The notes below the pieces were generated by a model. It saw nothing but the letters and a program-made list of their open reading frames with translations. It was not told the origin of the DNA and did not search any database. A program made the translations under genes and the position numbers. DNA of 64,000 bases from Trueperella abortisuis (GTDB lineage: Bacteria; Actinomycetota; Actinomycetes; Actinomycetales; Actinomycetaceae). Of this stretch, positions 7,884 through 16,547 are shown in pieces (the first letter of the stretch is position 1; each line of letters begins with the position of its first letter). The stretch is taken from contig NZ_JAUSQL010000001.1 in the NCBI RefSeq assembly GCF_030811095.1, positions 2,046,001 to 2,110,000 on the forward strand. Reading direction: 5' to 3'.

Positions 7884-10823
7884 TTACCGGCCCGCACCCT
7901 TGCGCCGCACGTGAACCCCGTCACGCAGCAGCTCGGCAAGGTGAACGCCCTGATCGCCGGCGAGTTGGGCGGCCTGTGTGCGGCAGGAAAAGCCGTCGGC
8001 GAGGTAGACGGCGTCGTCGGGGGCGGCGGCGAGCTTGGGCAGCAGATCGTTGCCCGCAACCTTGACCGACACCTCGTAATGCCCCCTCTCCATGCCGAAG
8101 TTCCCGGCCAGTCCGCAACACCCGGAGACCGTGGTGAGCTTGGCGCCGGCGCGGCGCAGTAGCTCCGCGTCGGCGCGCCAGCCCATCACCGAATAATGAT
8201 GGCAGTGCGGTTGAGCCACGATCGTCAGACCGCTGAGGTCCGGCGGCGTCCACCCCTCGGGCCCGATCGGCGCAGGCGCGGTCAGCAGCTCGGCGAGCGT
8301 GTACGTCATGTGGGACACCAGGCTGGCGCGCGGGTCGTCCAGAAGGTCAGGCATGTCCTCGCGCAGCACCGCTGTGCACGAGGGCTCCACGCCCACGATC
8401 GGGATGCCCGACGCCGCGAACGGCGCCAGCACACCGAGCAGGTGGTCCAGCTCCTTCTTGGCGTGGTCGAGCTGCCCGGTGGTGATCCAGGTCAGCCCGC
8501 AACACGTGTCCGAGGGCGGGATGAGCACGGTGTAGCCGGCCCGCTGCAGCACGCCCACCATCGCCTGCGCCCCCGCGGTGTCCAGCGTCTCGGAGAACGA
8601 GTCGGCCCACAGCATCACGTACTTCTTAGCGCACTGGCCACTCGCGGCCTCACCGACGACGCCGGGCCTCGCCCCACGCTCGGCGCCCCCGGGCACCCCA
8701 ACGCCCTCGGCGAGTTCTCCCCCGACGCGGCGCATCGCTTCCTGCTGGCTCTTCGTCAGCGCCGAGAATCGCGTGGTCGCAAATCCTGGCATCTGTCGGC
8801 GCGGGTCCAGCCCGGCGACGGCGAAGACCACCTTGCGCAGCGGCGTGACCTTCAGCGCGGCGTTCGCGAGCGCCGCCAACCCCGGCACCGCCGTGACCCA
8901 GCGTGCCAGCAGCGGCAGGTTACCGAGCAGGTAGTGGGTGCGCGGGCGGAGCTTGCCCGCATACCCGCGGTAGAGCGCCTCGGACTTGAACTTGGCTAGG
9001 TTCACGCCCGTCGGGCAGTCGGCCGAGCACGCCTTGCACGCCAGGCACAGGTCGAGCGACTCGCGCAGGGCGGCGTCGGCGAAACCCTTGATCAGTTTCC
9101 CGCTCGTGACCTCCTGCAGCACCCGGGCCCGCCCACGGGTGGCGTCCTTCTCCTCCTTCGTGGCCTGATAGGAGGGGCACATGAAGAATCCCGCGGCGGT
9201 GCGATTTGCCCGGCAGTTGCCCACCCCGGTGCAGCGGTGGACGGCGCGGGTGAGGTCGCCGTCGTCCTCACGGAAATGGAAGCCGCCAGCATACGTACTG
9301 GGGGCGGCATGAGGGCGGCGCAGGTCGGCGTCGAGGGGCCGCGGGCGCACGAGCACGCCCGGGTTGAGCACATCCTCGGGGTCGAAGAGGGCCTTGACCG
9401 CGCCGAACAGCTCGATAACCTCGGGCGGGTACATGCGGGTGAGCAACTCGGAGCGGGCGCGCCCGTCACCGTGCTCGCCGGACAGCGACCCGCCGTAGCG
9501 CACCGCCACATCCGCGGCCTCCTCCATGAAGGCTCGCATGATCGCCACCCCGTCCGGGGTTTCGATGGGGAAGTCGATGCGCACGTGCACGCACCCGTCG
9601 CCGAAGTGGCCGTACATGAGCCCGTCTAGGCCCTTGGCATCCATCAGCGCGCGAAGATCTCGCAGGTAGGGGCCAAGCTTTTCTGGCGGAACGGCCGAAT
9701 CCTCCCACCCTGGCCACGCCGCGTTGCCCTTCGGGGTTCGCCCACCGAGCCCCGCGCCGTCTGCCCGGATCCGCCACAGCTCGCTCGCCTCCGGGCCGGG
9801 CGGGCAGACCCGGGTAGCGTTCGTGCCGGCGTCGCGAAGGATCGCATCCACGCGCTGCCCTACCACCGACACGTCCTCCCCCTCCTGGGCTCCGACCTCG
9901 ATAAACAGCCAGCCCCCGCCCTCCGGTAGCTCCGGCACCGAGCCCTTCTTGCGCCGCACCACGTCCACGAGCTGGGCGTCGATGCCCTCCACCGCCAGTG
10001 GCGAGTGCGCGAGCAGCGCGGGCACGGCGTCGGCGGCCGCGGGCATGTCGGGGTAGCCGAGCACCACGAGCGTAGGTGCCTGCGCCAGCGGCACCAAGCG
10101 CACGACGGCCCGCGTGATAACGACGAGCGTGCCCTCCGATCCGACCAGCATCTTCGCCACGTCGCGCCCAGCCTCCGGGAGTAGATGCTCAAGCGAGTAG
10201 CCCGAAACCTGGCGGGAGAACCGGCCAAAGTTACGGCGGATGTCGGCCAGGTGCGAATCCACGAGCCGGGCCAGCCCCGGCACGTCGATCTGACCCGCAC
10301 CCGCCGTAAAGCGCCGGCCCGTCCCGTCCAGGCACTCGAGGGACACGACGTTGTCTGCCGTGCGCCCCCAGGCCACCGCGTGCGGGCCGCAGGCGTTGTT
10401 GCCGATCATCCCGCCCAGCGTGGCGCGGTTTTGGGTGGAGGGGTCTGGGCCAAAGCGCAGGCCGTGCGGGGCGGCGGCCGCCTGCAGATCGCTCATGACG
10501 ACGCCCGGCTGAACCCGCGCCGTGCGCGCCACCGGGTCAATCTCGATCGCATTCATGTACCTGGAAAAGTCGAGGATCACTCCCTCGCCCACCGCGTTAC
10601 CCGCCACCGACGTTCCCCCGCCGCGCGCCGTCAGCGGCACCGAGTGCTCCCGGCAGATGCGCAGGACGGCCGCGACGTCGTCGTCGTTCTTGGGGCAGAC
10701 CACCAGCTGCGGCGGGACCCGGTAGTTCGACGCGTCCGTCGCGTATTCGGCACGGGCGCGATCCGAGGAGTCGACGTCGCCGGCGATGCACGCCGCGATC
10801 GTCTTGGCCAAAGTAGGTTTCAT
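7884..10823 (-). CDS. FAD-linked oxidase fused to Fe-S (CCG) domain, D-2-hydroxyacid dehydrogenase type
   Basis: Single-chain dehydrogenase that probably oxidises D-lactate, D-2-hydroxyglutarate or a related 2-hydroxyacid and passes electrons to the quinone pool. The 979 residues hold an N-terminal FAD-binding PCMH domain (GGGTSVAGNAVG, about residues 67-78). The FAD-oxidase C domain has SGEHGDGRARSELL. A ferredoxin-like pair of cysteine motifs follows (CTGVGNCR and CLACKACSADCP), then a C-terminal CCG domain with DTCCGLTW and SGCCGLAGNFG. This architecture is that of YdiJ/GlcDF fusions. The start ATG has GGGAGG 4-5 nt upstream. The exact substrate cannot be read from the sequence. Confidence 0.9.
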   Translation of the reverse strand: MKPTLAKTIAACIAGDVDSSDRARAEYATDASNYRVPPQLVVCPKNDDDVAAVLRICREHSVPLTARGGGTSVAGNAVGEGVILDFSRYMNAIEIDPVARTARVQPGVVMSDLQAAAAPHGLRFGPDPSTQNRATLGGMIGNNACGPHAVAWGRTADNVVSLECLDGTGRRFTAGAGQIDVPGLARLVDSHLADIRRNFGRFSRQVSGYSLEHLLPEAGRDVAKMLVGSEGTLVVITRAVVRLVPLAQAPTLVVLGYPDMPAAADAVPALLAHSPLAVEGIDAQLVDVVRRKKGSVPELPEGGGWLFIEVGAQEGEDVSVVGQRVDAILRDAGTNATRVCPPGPEASELWRIRADGAGLGGRTPKGNAAWPGWEDSAVPPEKLGPYLRDLRALMDAKGLDGLMYGHFGDGCVHVRIDFPIETPDGVAIMRAFMEEAADVAVRYGGSLSGEHGDGRARSELLTRMYPPEVIELFGAVKALFDPEDVLNPGVLVRPRPLDADLRRPHAAPSTYAGGFHFREDDGDLTRAVHRCTGVGNCRANRTAAGFFMCPSYQATKEEKDATRGRARVLQEVTSGKLIKGFADAALRESLDLCLACKACSADCPTGVNLAKFKSEALYRGYAGKLRPRTHYLLGNLPLLARWVTAVPGLAALANAALKVTPLRKVVFAVAGLDPRRQMPGFATTRFSALTKSQQEAMRRVGGELAEGVGVPGGAERGARPGVVGEAASGQCAKKYVMLWADSFSETLDTAGAQAMVGVLQRAGYTVLIPPSDTCCGLTWITTGQLDHAKKELDHLLGVLAPFAASGIPIVGVEPSCTAVLREDMPDLLDDPRASLVSHMTYTLAELLTAPAPIGPEGWTPPDLSGLTIVAQPHCHHYSVMGWRADAELLRRAGAKLTTVSGCCGLAGNFGMERGHYEVSVKVAGNDLLPKLAAAPDDAVYLADGFSCRTQAAQLAGDQGVHLAELLRDGVHVRRKGAGR

Positions 10824-10853
10824 GATGCCTCCCTAGAGGCCATTGTCCCCTTT

Positions 10854-11135
10854 TCAGCGCGCGAACGCGCACCCTGCACAGCTAATGAGAGCCTCCTCCG
10901 TCTGCGCGCCGTTCGGCCCGCACGCCCCCTGGCCGGACGAACACAACGACGCCGCCGAGGCGCCCAGCCCCGCCCGCGCGAGGTGATCGACAAGGACCTG
11001 GACGAAGACAACGCTGGTGCCCGTCTTTTTCGCGACGGCGGGGATCGTGCCACCCGCCCGGATTTCGGCCAGGACACGGTCGGCCACCGAGTAGGCCGGG
11101 GATCGGGTCGCGCCGCGTGGCGCGCGGGCAGTCAT
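10854..11135 (-). CDS. feoC: FeoC-like small protein following feoB
   Basis: The 93-residue protein is encoded 5 nt after feoB. It has a winged-helix-like N-terminal part (SVADRVLAEIRAGGTIPAVAKK) and a Cys-containing tail with CSSGQGACGPN and CAGCAFAR. In other bacteria FeoC proteins bind FeoB and may carry a redox-sensitive Fe-S cluster; the two Cys-rich stretches here fit that idea. The ATG at 11135 is the first start after the feoB stop. Assignment rests on position, size and composition and could be wrong in detail. Confidence 0.6.
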   Translation of the reverse strand: MTARAPRGATRSPAYSVADRVLAEIRAGGTIPAVAKKTGTSVVFVQVLVDHLARAGLGASAASLCSSGQGACGPNGAQTEEALISCAGCAFAR

Positions 11136-11140
11136 GGCGT

Positions 11141-13471
11141 TCACAGGAACAGCTTCCCGATCTGGAAGATGCCCACGGCCAGCGCCCAGGCGATGACGAG
11201 CTGGGCGATCACGGCGGCCGTCGTACGCTTGCCACCGATGAGGCGCGCCTGCTCGGCCACCGTGGCCAAGCACGGGGTGTAGGCGAGGACGAAGACGAGG
11301 AACGCGATCGCCGCCAGACCCTGATAGCCCTCGCCCGCGGTCTCCGTGAAAGTAGCCGAGAGGAGGTCGGGGAGCTCGCCGAGGTCGTCGCCGTTGTCTT
11401 CGGCGTCGCCGGCGGCCTCCGGGTCCATGTTGTAGGAGGCCACGATCGAGGAGACCACGGTTTCCTTCGCAACAAAGCCGGTCATGAGGGCGCCGGCCAT
11501 GTGCCAGTCACCGAAACCGGCCGGCTCGAAAGCGGGCTCAAGCACCTTAGCCACCTGGCCGTAGGCCGAATCCTCCATGGGCAGTTCGGGGTCGGCGAAG
11601 GACTTACCGGAGGCGCCCGAACCCATCGGGATCGCGCCAAGGAGCCAGACCACCATCGTCATCACCACGATGATCTTGCCCGCGCCCTTGACGAAGATCC
11701 ACGAACGCGAAAGCGCCTGGCGCAGTAGCACAAGGGCGCGCGGCACCTGGTAGGCCGGCAGGATCAGCATGAGCGGGGACTGGGCGTCGTTCTTCGTGAA
11801 GAAGAACTTCAAGACCCACGCGCCCAACACCACGAGCGTGATCGAGACAAGGTAGAGGGAGAAAACCACGGTTCCCGCAGTGTCGGGGAAGAAGATCTTG
11901 GCGATCATGAGGTAGATCGTCAGGCGCGCGGCACACGACGTGTACGGCGTGATGAGCACCGTGACAAGGCGCTGCGCCGGGGAGGGAAGCGTGCGTGCCG
12001 CGGCGAGGGAGGGCAGATTACAGCCGAATCCCATGATGAGCGGCAACACCACGCGCCCGTCGAGGCCGATGCGGCGCATGAGGCGATCGGCGAGGAAGGC
12101 GGCGCGGGCCATGTAGCCGGAGTCCTCAAGAATCGACAGCGCGGCGAAGATCGTGAACATGAGCGGCACGAAGGAGGCCACCACCCCTAGGCCGGTACAC
12201 AGGCCTCCCACCAGGAGCGAATCGACCCAGGTTCCGCCCAAGCCGACGACGCTGAGAAGCCAGCTCACGCCGTTTGCCAGCGAGATCGCGCCCTCGTCCG
12301 TGCTGGAGAATAGGCCGTCGAAGTAGTCCTGAACCGGGCCGACCCACTCGCCGGCCAGCTTGAACAGTAGCCACATGACGGCAAGGAACACGATCGGGCC
12401 GACGACGGGGTTAAGCAGCACCTTGTCCACGCGGTCCGAGCGGGAGGGCCCGTGGATCTCCGTGTGCTCGGTGTGCTCATTGATGGCGGACTCGACCCGA
12501 TCCACCCAGCCGAACAGGCGGGTGGCGCGCTCAAGCTCGGCGTCCGAGCTGGAGTGGTGGTCGGCCGTGTGGGTGGGGTCAAGGTCGAGGGACGACGCCC
12601 GGTCGTGCCCGCACCCGCAGGCCGGACCGGAATCAAGCTGTTCGAGGTCCAGGCTGGAGGCGCGATCGTGCCCGCACCCGCAAGCCGGGCCGCCACCGCA
12701 GGAGGTTTGGGCGAGCAGGTCACGTTCATCGGCGTCGGAAAGCCGGCAGATCGCTAGCGGGTTTGAAGCCGCTCGGGCGTTGTAGCCGGGGGCGCCCGGA
12801 TCGGCGTCAATCCCGGCCACGCGGCGCGGCTCGAGGATCGCCTGCTCGACGAAGCGGTCGAGCTGTGCGTACTGGGCGCGCTTGCGCGGGTCGAAGACCA
12901 TCACGGGGATGCCAAGCGCGCGCGAGACCACCGACGGGTTGATCTTGATGCCGTTGTCCGCCGCGACGTCGGCCATGTGGATGACCGCCGCGACCGGGTA
13001 GCCCGTCTGGGCCAGTTGGCCCACGAGGTAGAGGGAGCGGGTGAGCGCGCCGCCGTCGAGGATCGCCAGCACGAGGTCGACGTGCTGGTCTGCCTGGCCG
13101 CGCCGGCCGCCGTGCTCGGGCGTCGGGGCGTAGGCCGGGGCGTCGTCGTGCGCCCCGAGGGCATCGGCGCGGGAGTATGCGCCCACGTGGGCGGGGGCGG
13201 GTGCGCCGGCGAGCGTGTCGGCCACGACCTTCTCGTCCGGGCTGTTGGGGATGAGGGAGTAGGCGCCGGGCAAGTCGAGCACGCGGGCACCCAGGTTGCG
13301 CCAGGTACCGGCCTTGACCTCCACCGTGGTGCCCGGGGCGTTGATGACCGCCTGACGGGCGCCCGTCACGCCGTTGAAGAGCGTCGACTTGCCGACGTTC
13401 GGATTTCCCACCAGAGCGATGGTGACCCCTGCGTAGCGCTTCTTTTCCTTGACTTTTTCCTGGGTGGTCAT
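11141..13471 (-). CDS. feoB: Ferrous iron transport GTPase/permease FeoB
   Basis: Membrane Fe(II) importer with an N-terminal G domain. The 776-residue protein has the G1 motif GNPNVGKST near residue 22, a G3-like DLPGAY and a long polytopic C-terminal half with the two FeoB Gate regions. Between the G domain and the membrane part, about residues 255-305, there is an unusual metal-binding-like insert. In it GPACGCGHDRASSLDL occurs twice in tandem, followed by a His-rich HTADHHSS stretch. The first codon overlaps the feoA stop (ATGA), and a FeoC-like gene follows, giving a feoABC operon. The DNA also shows the duplication. A possible iron-regulator box lies before feoA. Confidence 0.95.
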   Translation of the reverse strand: MTTQEKVKEKKRYAGVTIALVGNPNVGKSTLFNGVTGARQAVINAPGTTVEVKAGTWRNLGARVLDLPGAYSLIPNSPDEKVVADTLAGAPAPAHVGAYSRADALGAHDDAPAYAPTPEHGGRRGQADQHVDLVLAILDGGALTRSLYLVGQLAQTGYPVAAVIHMADVAADNGIKINPSVVSRALGIPVMVFDPRKRAQYAQLDRFVEQAILEPRRVAGIDADPGAPGYNARAASNPLAICRLSDADERDLLAQTSCGGGPACGCGHDRASSLDLEQLDSGPACGCGHDRASSLDLDPTHTADHHSSSDAELERATRLFGWVDRVESAINEHTEHTEIHGPSRSDRVDKVLLNPVVGPIVFLAVMWLLFKLAGEWVGPVQDYFDGLFSSTDEGAISLANGVSWLLSVVGLGGTWVDSLLVGGLCTGLGVVASFVPLMFTIFAALSILEDSGYMARAAFLADRLMRRIGLDGRVVLPLIMGFGCNLPSLAAARTLPSPAQRLVTVLITPYTSCAARLTIYLMIAKIFFPDTAGTVVFSLYLVSITLVVLGAWVLKFFFTKNDAQSPLMLILPAYQVPRALVLLRQALSRSWIFVKGAGKIIVVMTMVVWLLGAIPMGSGASGKSFADPELPMEDSAYGQVAKVLEPAFEPAGFGDWHMAGALMTGFVAKETVVSSIVASYNMDPEAAGDAEDNGDDLGELPDLLSATFTETAGEGYQGLAAIAFLVFVLAYTPCLATVAEQARLIGGKRTTAAVIAQLVIAWALAVGIFQIGKLFL

Positions 13472-13692
13472 GCGACGAGCTCCGCCTCGATATTCTTTGC
13501 TGAACGATGGTCGATCGCGACGCGCGATCCTGCAATGTTAAGAACGAGTCCCCCAAATCCTGCGTGTTGGATAATCGTGGCCTCGGCACCAATCCTCACG
13601 CCGATTTCCTGCATGCGTAGCAGGGAGTGTTCGGGGAGCTTGAGGTTGGTCAATCGAAGTGAGACCCGGGTGGGACATTCGCTGAGCTTCAT
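13468..13692 (-). CDS. feoA: Ferrous iron transport protein FeoA
   Basis: Small cytoplasmic SH3-like protein of 74 residues that assists FeoB. The motif ILRMQEIGVR-type (here LRMQEIGVRIGAEATI) and a C-terminal VAIDHRSAKNIEAEL segment match the FeoA family. The ATG at 13692 follows GGAGG with a 5-nt gap; an upstream in-frame ATG at 13770 lies beyond the likely promoter and is rejected. The stop overlaps the feoB start by 4 nt, so the two are translationally coupled. Confidence 0.9.
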   Translation of the reverse strand: MKLSECPTRVSLRLTNLKLPEHSLLRMQEIGVRIGAEATIIQHAGFGGLVLNIAGSRVAIDHRSAKNIEAELVA

Positions 13693-13718
13693 GTTTCCTC
13701 CAGAAAAACCTTGACGGC

Positions 13719-13737
13719 TAGGAGTAAGGATAACCTT
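13719..13737. promoter_or_regulatory. Possible DtxR/IdeR-type iron box before feoA
   Basis: AAGGATAACCTT (13726-13737) is a near palindrome. Within a 19-bp frame it matches about 11 of 19 positions of the DtxR/IdeR consensus. It overlaps a plausible minus-strand -10 element (TATCCT) for feoA, as expected for an iron-dependent repressor. The match is moderate only. Confidence 0.4.
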
Positions 13738-13848
13738 GCCTTGCCTATTTAAGAAAGCTAAAAGTCCCATAAAGCCCAGATTGGACCCATTCCATGTACG
13801 TAAGCCCGGTTAACCCCGGTTCGCCCTGGCTGGTTGCCGGGGCCAGCC

Positions 13849-15189
13849 TCAGCCGGCTATGTCCAGCGCTCGCGAGCGCGCCATCTCCACCGCCGCGGCC
13901 ACCGCGCCGACGACGACGGCCTCCGCACCCAACTCCGAGCCCACCAGCTCGGGAACGATCGACTCGAACGCGTGCGGCATGGCGGCCCGGGCCGCTTCGA
14001 TCACGCGCAACATCGCCGGCCCAACCGCGCCCGAGACCACGATCCGTTCCGGATCGTAGAACGATTCGAGTACCGTGACTATCCGCGCGAGCCTCTCGCC
14101 GACGTGGGTGGCGATCACTAGGGCATCGGGGTCGCCGACTTCGATAGCCTCGAAGACGAGCCGGCCGGTCACCTCTTCGGGCGACAGGCCGTCGAACGCA
14201 CTCCCGGGTGTGGGCCCCACGGCATCTCCGGCGACTGGCTCTCCGCCGCTAGCGGCCTCTCCCGCGGCGGCGAGCTTCGCCCCGAGCAATCCGGCGTACT
14301 CCGCAAATCCGCGCGAGTCCCCCACCCCCACGACGTGCTCGAAAGCGTTCATCTCGCCCACGGCTCCGTGGGCTCCCCGCAGCAGCTTCCCGTCGATGAC
14401 GACGCCCGCCCCCATGCGCGCGCCGCCCAGCACGGCGACGTAGCTCGCGCAACCCCGAGCGGCGCCTACCGCGCCCCCGGCGACAGCCGCAAGCAGGGCG
14501 TCGTTCTCGATGCGGACGATGGGGGCAAGATCCGAGAGCGCGTCCAGCAGGCCGGGGTTGACTCTCTCCCAGAAGCCGGCGTGGTGACTTGGAGAGTCGC
14601 CGGACTCGTTCACCGGAGCTGGCACGCCGACGCACACAGCGAAAAGCTCGCGCTCGGTGCGCCCGGCGGCCCGGAGCGCCTTTGCGATGAGCGAGCGCAC
14701 GGCCTGCCTGCGCTTTTCCGCCTCACCTTCTGCCAAAGCCTCCACCGGCCGCGCCCTCGTTTCGGGCTCCCAGCCGGACAACTCGTTCACGCTCGCCAGC
14801 GTGGTACCGGCTAGGTCGGCGGCGATCGCCGACAGGTGGGTATAGCCGGCATCCACACCGACGACGACGCCCGCCTGCGGCCTGAACGCGAAGCGTCGCG
14901 CTGGACGCCCCTTGCGATACACCAGGGCCCCACCCGGCCTCGTGGCGTCGCCGCCCTTCTCTTCGCCGGCCTCACGCACGTTGGCCAGTTCGAGCACGAG
15001 TCCGGCGTCGGCGAGCCGACCGAGCGCGTCGATCGCGGTGGCGCGCGTCAGCCCCGTGCCCTCCATGACATCGGTTGCCGTGAACTCCTCGCGCCCCCAC
15101 ACGTAATCCAGAACCGCGAGCTGACTGGCCGGCCGGCCGGACTCGGTGTGCCCGAACCACTCGGAAGGTGTTGACCAACGATTCTTCAT
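13849..15189 (-). CDS. ROK-family transcriptional repressor of the alpha-glucoside operon
   Basis: DNA-binding regulator with a ROK sugar-binding core. The 446 residues comprise an N-terminal winged helix (about 20-70: FTATDVMEGTGLTRATAIDAL). The ROK domain begins at VVVGVDAGYTHLSAI and includes GGARMGAGVVIDGKLLRG. The cysteine zinc motif usual in ROK proteins is missing: the segment after the glycine-rich loop reads HGAVGEMNAFEH. The gene is divergent from the solute-binding protein gene, with two copies of an AT-rich palindrome between them. It probably represses the transporter/glucosidase operon and is released by a sugar; this is inferred from arrangement. Confidence 0.85.
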   Translation of the reverse strand: MKNRWSTPSEWFGHTESGRPASQLAVLDYVWGREEFTATDVMEGTGLTRATAIDALGRLADAGLVLELANVREAGEEKGGDATRPGGALVYRKGRPARRFAFRPQAGVVVGVDAGYTHLSAIAADLAGTTLASVNELSGWEPETRARPVEALAEGEAEKRRQAVRSLIAKALRAAGRTERELFAVCVGVPAPVNESGDSPSHHAGFWERVNPGLLDALSDLAPIVRIENDALLAAVAGGAVGAARGCASYVAVLGGARMGAGVVIDGKLLRGAHGAVGEMNAFEHVVGVGDSRGFAEYAGLLGAKLAAAGEAASGGEPVAGDAVGPTPGSAFDGLSPEEVTGRLVFEAIEVGDPDALVIATHVGERLARIVTVLESFYDPERIVVSGAVGPAMLRVIEAARAAMPHAFESIVPELVGSELGAEAVVVGAVAAAVEMARSRALDIAG

Positions 15190-15212
15190 GGGGTCATAAT
15201 ATCAACATGTCT

Positions 15213-15233
15213 TAAATTTACTTGCTAAATTTA
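15213..15233. promoter_or_regulatory. Twin palindrome, probable ROK operator
   Basis: Two copies of the self-complementary octamer TAAATTTA (15213-15220 and 15226-15233) separated by CTTGC. They sit in an AT-rich stretch between the divergent ROK gene and the sugar-transport operon. Spacing and composition fit ROK-type operators. Confidence 0.55.
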
Positions 15234-15278
15234 TTTCACCAATCAATATCGTCAATCGAGAAGACAAGGGTGTCACCT

Positions 15279-16547
15279 ATGAATCGACGATTGAAGCCCG
15301 TGGCCATCGCCGCGGCACTTGCACTCGGCGCCGCCTCGCTCGCAGGTTGCTCCACCGGCTCCCGCAAGGAGGTGCGCTTCACCTTCTCCAAGCGCGAAGC
15401 CATCTCCTTCATGCAAAACGTGGTCGACGACTACAACGCGTCCCAGAATCGCTACCACATCAACCTCGACACCTCGGGCGTCGACGTCGTGTCGGCGAGC
15501 TTCGTGCGCGGCAATCCGCCCGATCTCATGCTCGCCAACTACAACTACGAAGTGGCGCGCTTCGTCGAACGTTGCACGCTCTCGGACCTATCCGATACCG
15601 ACGCCGCAGCCGCAGCTGACCTCGACACGTTCGGTCCGCTCATGATCCAGTATGGCGAGTGCGAGGGCAGGGTCAGCGCCCTTCCCTATTCGATCATGTC
15701 CTCGGCCGTCATCTACAACAAGGAGATCTTCGCCGAACAGGGACTCGAGGTCCCCACCACGTGGGACGAACTCATCGAGCTGTGCGACAAGCTCGAAGCC
15801 GCCGGCGTCGATCCGTTCTACGCCACGTTCAAGGACGACTGGACGGTCGGCCAGGGCTGGTTCGACTACGCGGTGGGCGGCTCGCTCGACGTCATCGACT
15901 TCTACGACCAGATCCACGCCGAGGGTGACCAGGTCGGACCGGGCGCAGCGGCGTCGTTCGAAAAGGACTTCGCCGAACCGATGGAGAAGATGAAGACCCT
16001 CACGAAGTATGTCAACCGCGACGCCGCCTCCCGCGCGTACGGCGACGGCAACCTCGCAATCGCCCAGGGTAAGGCCGCCATGTATCTGCAGGGTCCGTGG
16101 GCGTTCAGCGAGATCGCGAAGTCGGCACCAGACCTTGACCTTGGCACCTTCCCGCTACCGATGACGAACGACCCGGCCGACCTCGCCGTCCGCGTCAACA
16201 TCGACCTCGCGGCCATGATCCCCGCCGACGCGAAGGAGCCCGACGGCGCCCGCGACTTCCTCGAATACCTCTATCAGCCGCAGATCATCTCCAGCTACAA
16301 CGCCTCCCAGCTCGGCTTCACGCCGTTGGTCGGAGCTCCCGCCCCGGATGATCCCCGCGTGGCCGGAATGATCCCCTACTATGACGCCGGCCAGATCTAC
16401 CAGGGCCCATCCGTCCTTATCCACAAGTCGATTCCCGTTTTTAGCTACGCCCAGGCCATCGCCGTGGGAGGCGACGCCCATTCCAACCTCGCCATCCTTG
16501 ACCAAGACTGGTCGCGCCTTGCGTATCGCCAGCCGAAGGAGGATTAA
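15279..16547 (+). CDS. Extracellular sugar-binding lipoprotein of ABC transporter
   Basis: Substrate-binding component of a carbohydrate ABC importer, anchored to the outer face of the membrane. The 422-residue protein has a lipoprotein signal with lipobox LAGC at residues 19-22. The mature part has the family 1 solute-binding features FVRGNPPDLMLANYNYE and WDELIELCDKLEAAGVDPF, and the late GKAAMYLQGPWAFSEIAK motif. The ATG at 15279 has AAGGG upstream and gives a normal signal peptide; an earlier in-frame start at 15222 would overlap the operator. It is the first gene of a four-gene operon with two permeases and a GH13 glucosidase, so the ligand is probably an alpha-glucoside. Confidence 0.92.
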   Translation: MNRRLKPVAIAAALALGAASLAGCSTGSRKEVRFTFSKREAISFMQNVVDDYNASQNRYHINLDTSGVDVVSASFVRGNPPDLMLANYNYEVARFVERCTLSDLSDTDAAAAADLDTFGPLMIQYGECEGRVSALPYSIMSSAVIYNKEIFAEQGLEVPTTWDELIELCDKLEAAGVDPFYATFKDDWTVGQGWFDYAVGGSLDVIDFYDQIHAEGDQVGPGAAASFEKDFAEPMEKMKTLTKYVNRDAASRAYGDGNLAIAQGKAAMYLQGPWAFSEIAKSAPDLDLGTFPLPMTNDPADLAVRVNIDLAAMIPADAKEPDGARDFLEYLYQPQIISSYNASQLGFTPLVGAPAPDDPRVAGMIPYYDAGQIYQGPSVLIHKSIPVFSYAQAIAVGGDAHSNLAILDQDWSRLAYRQPKED

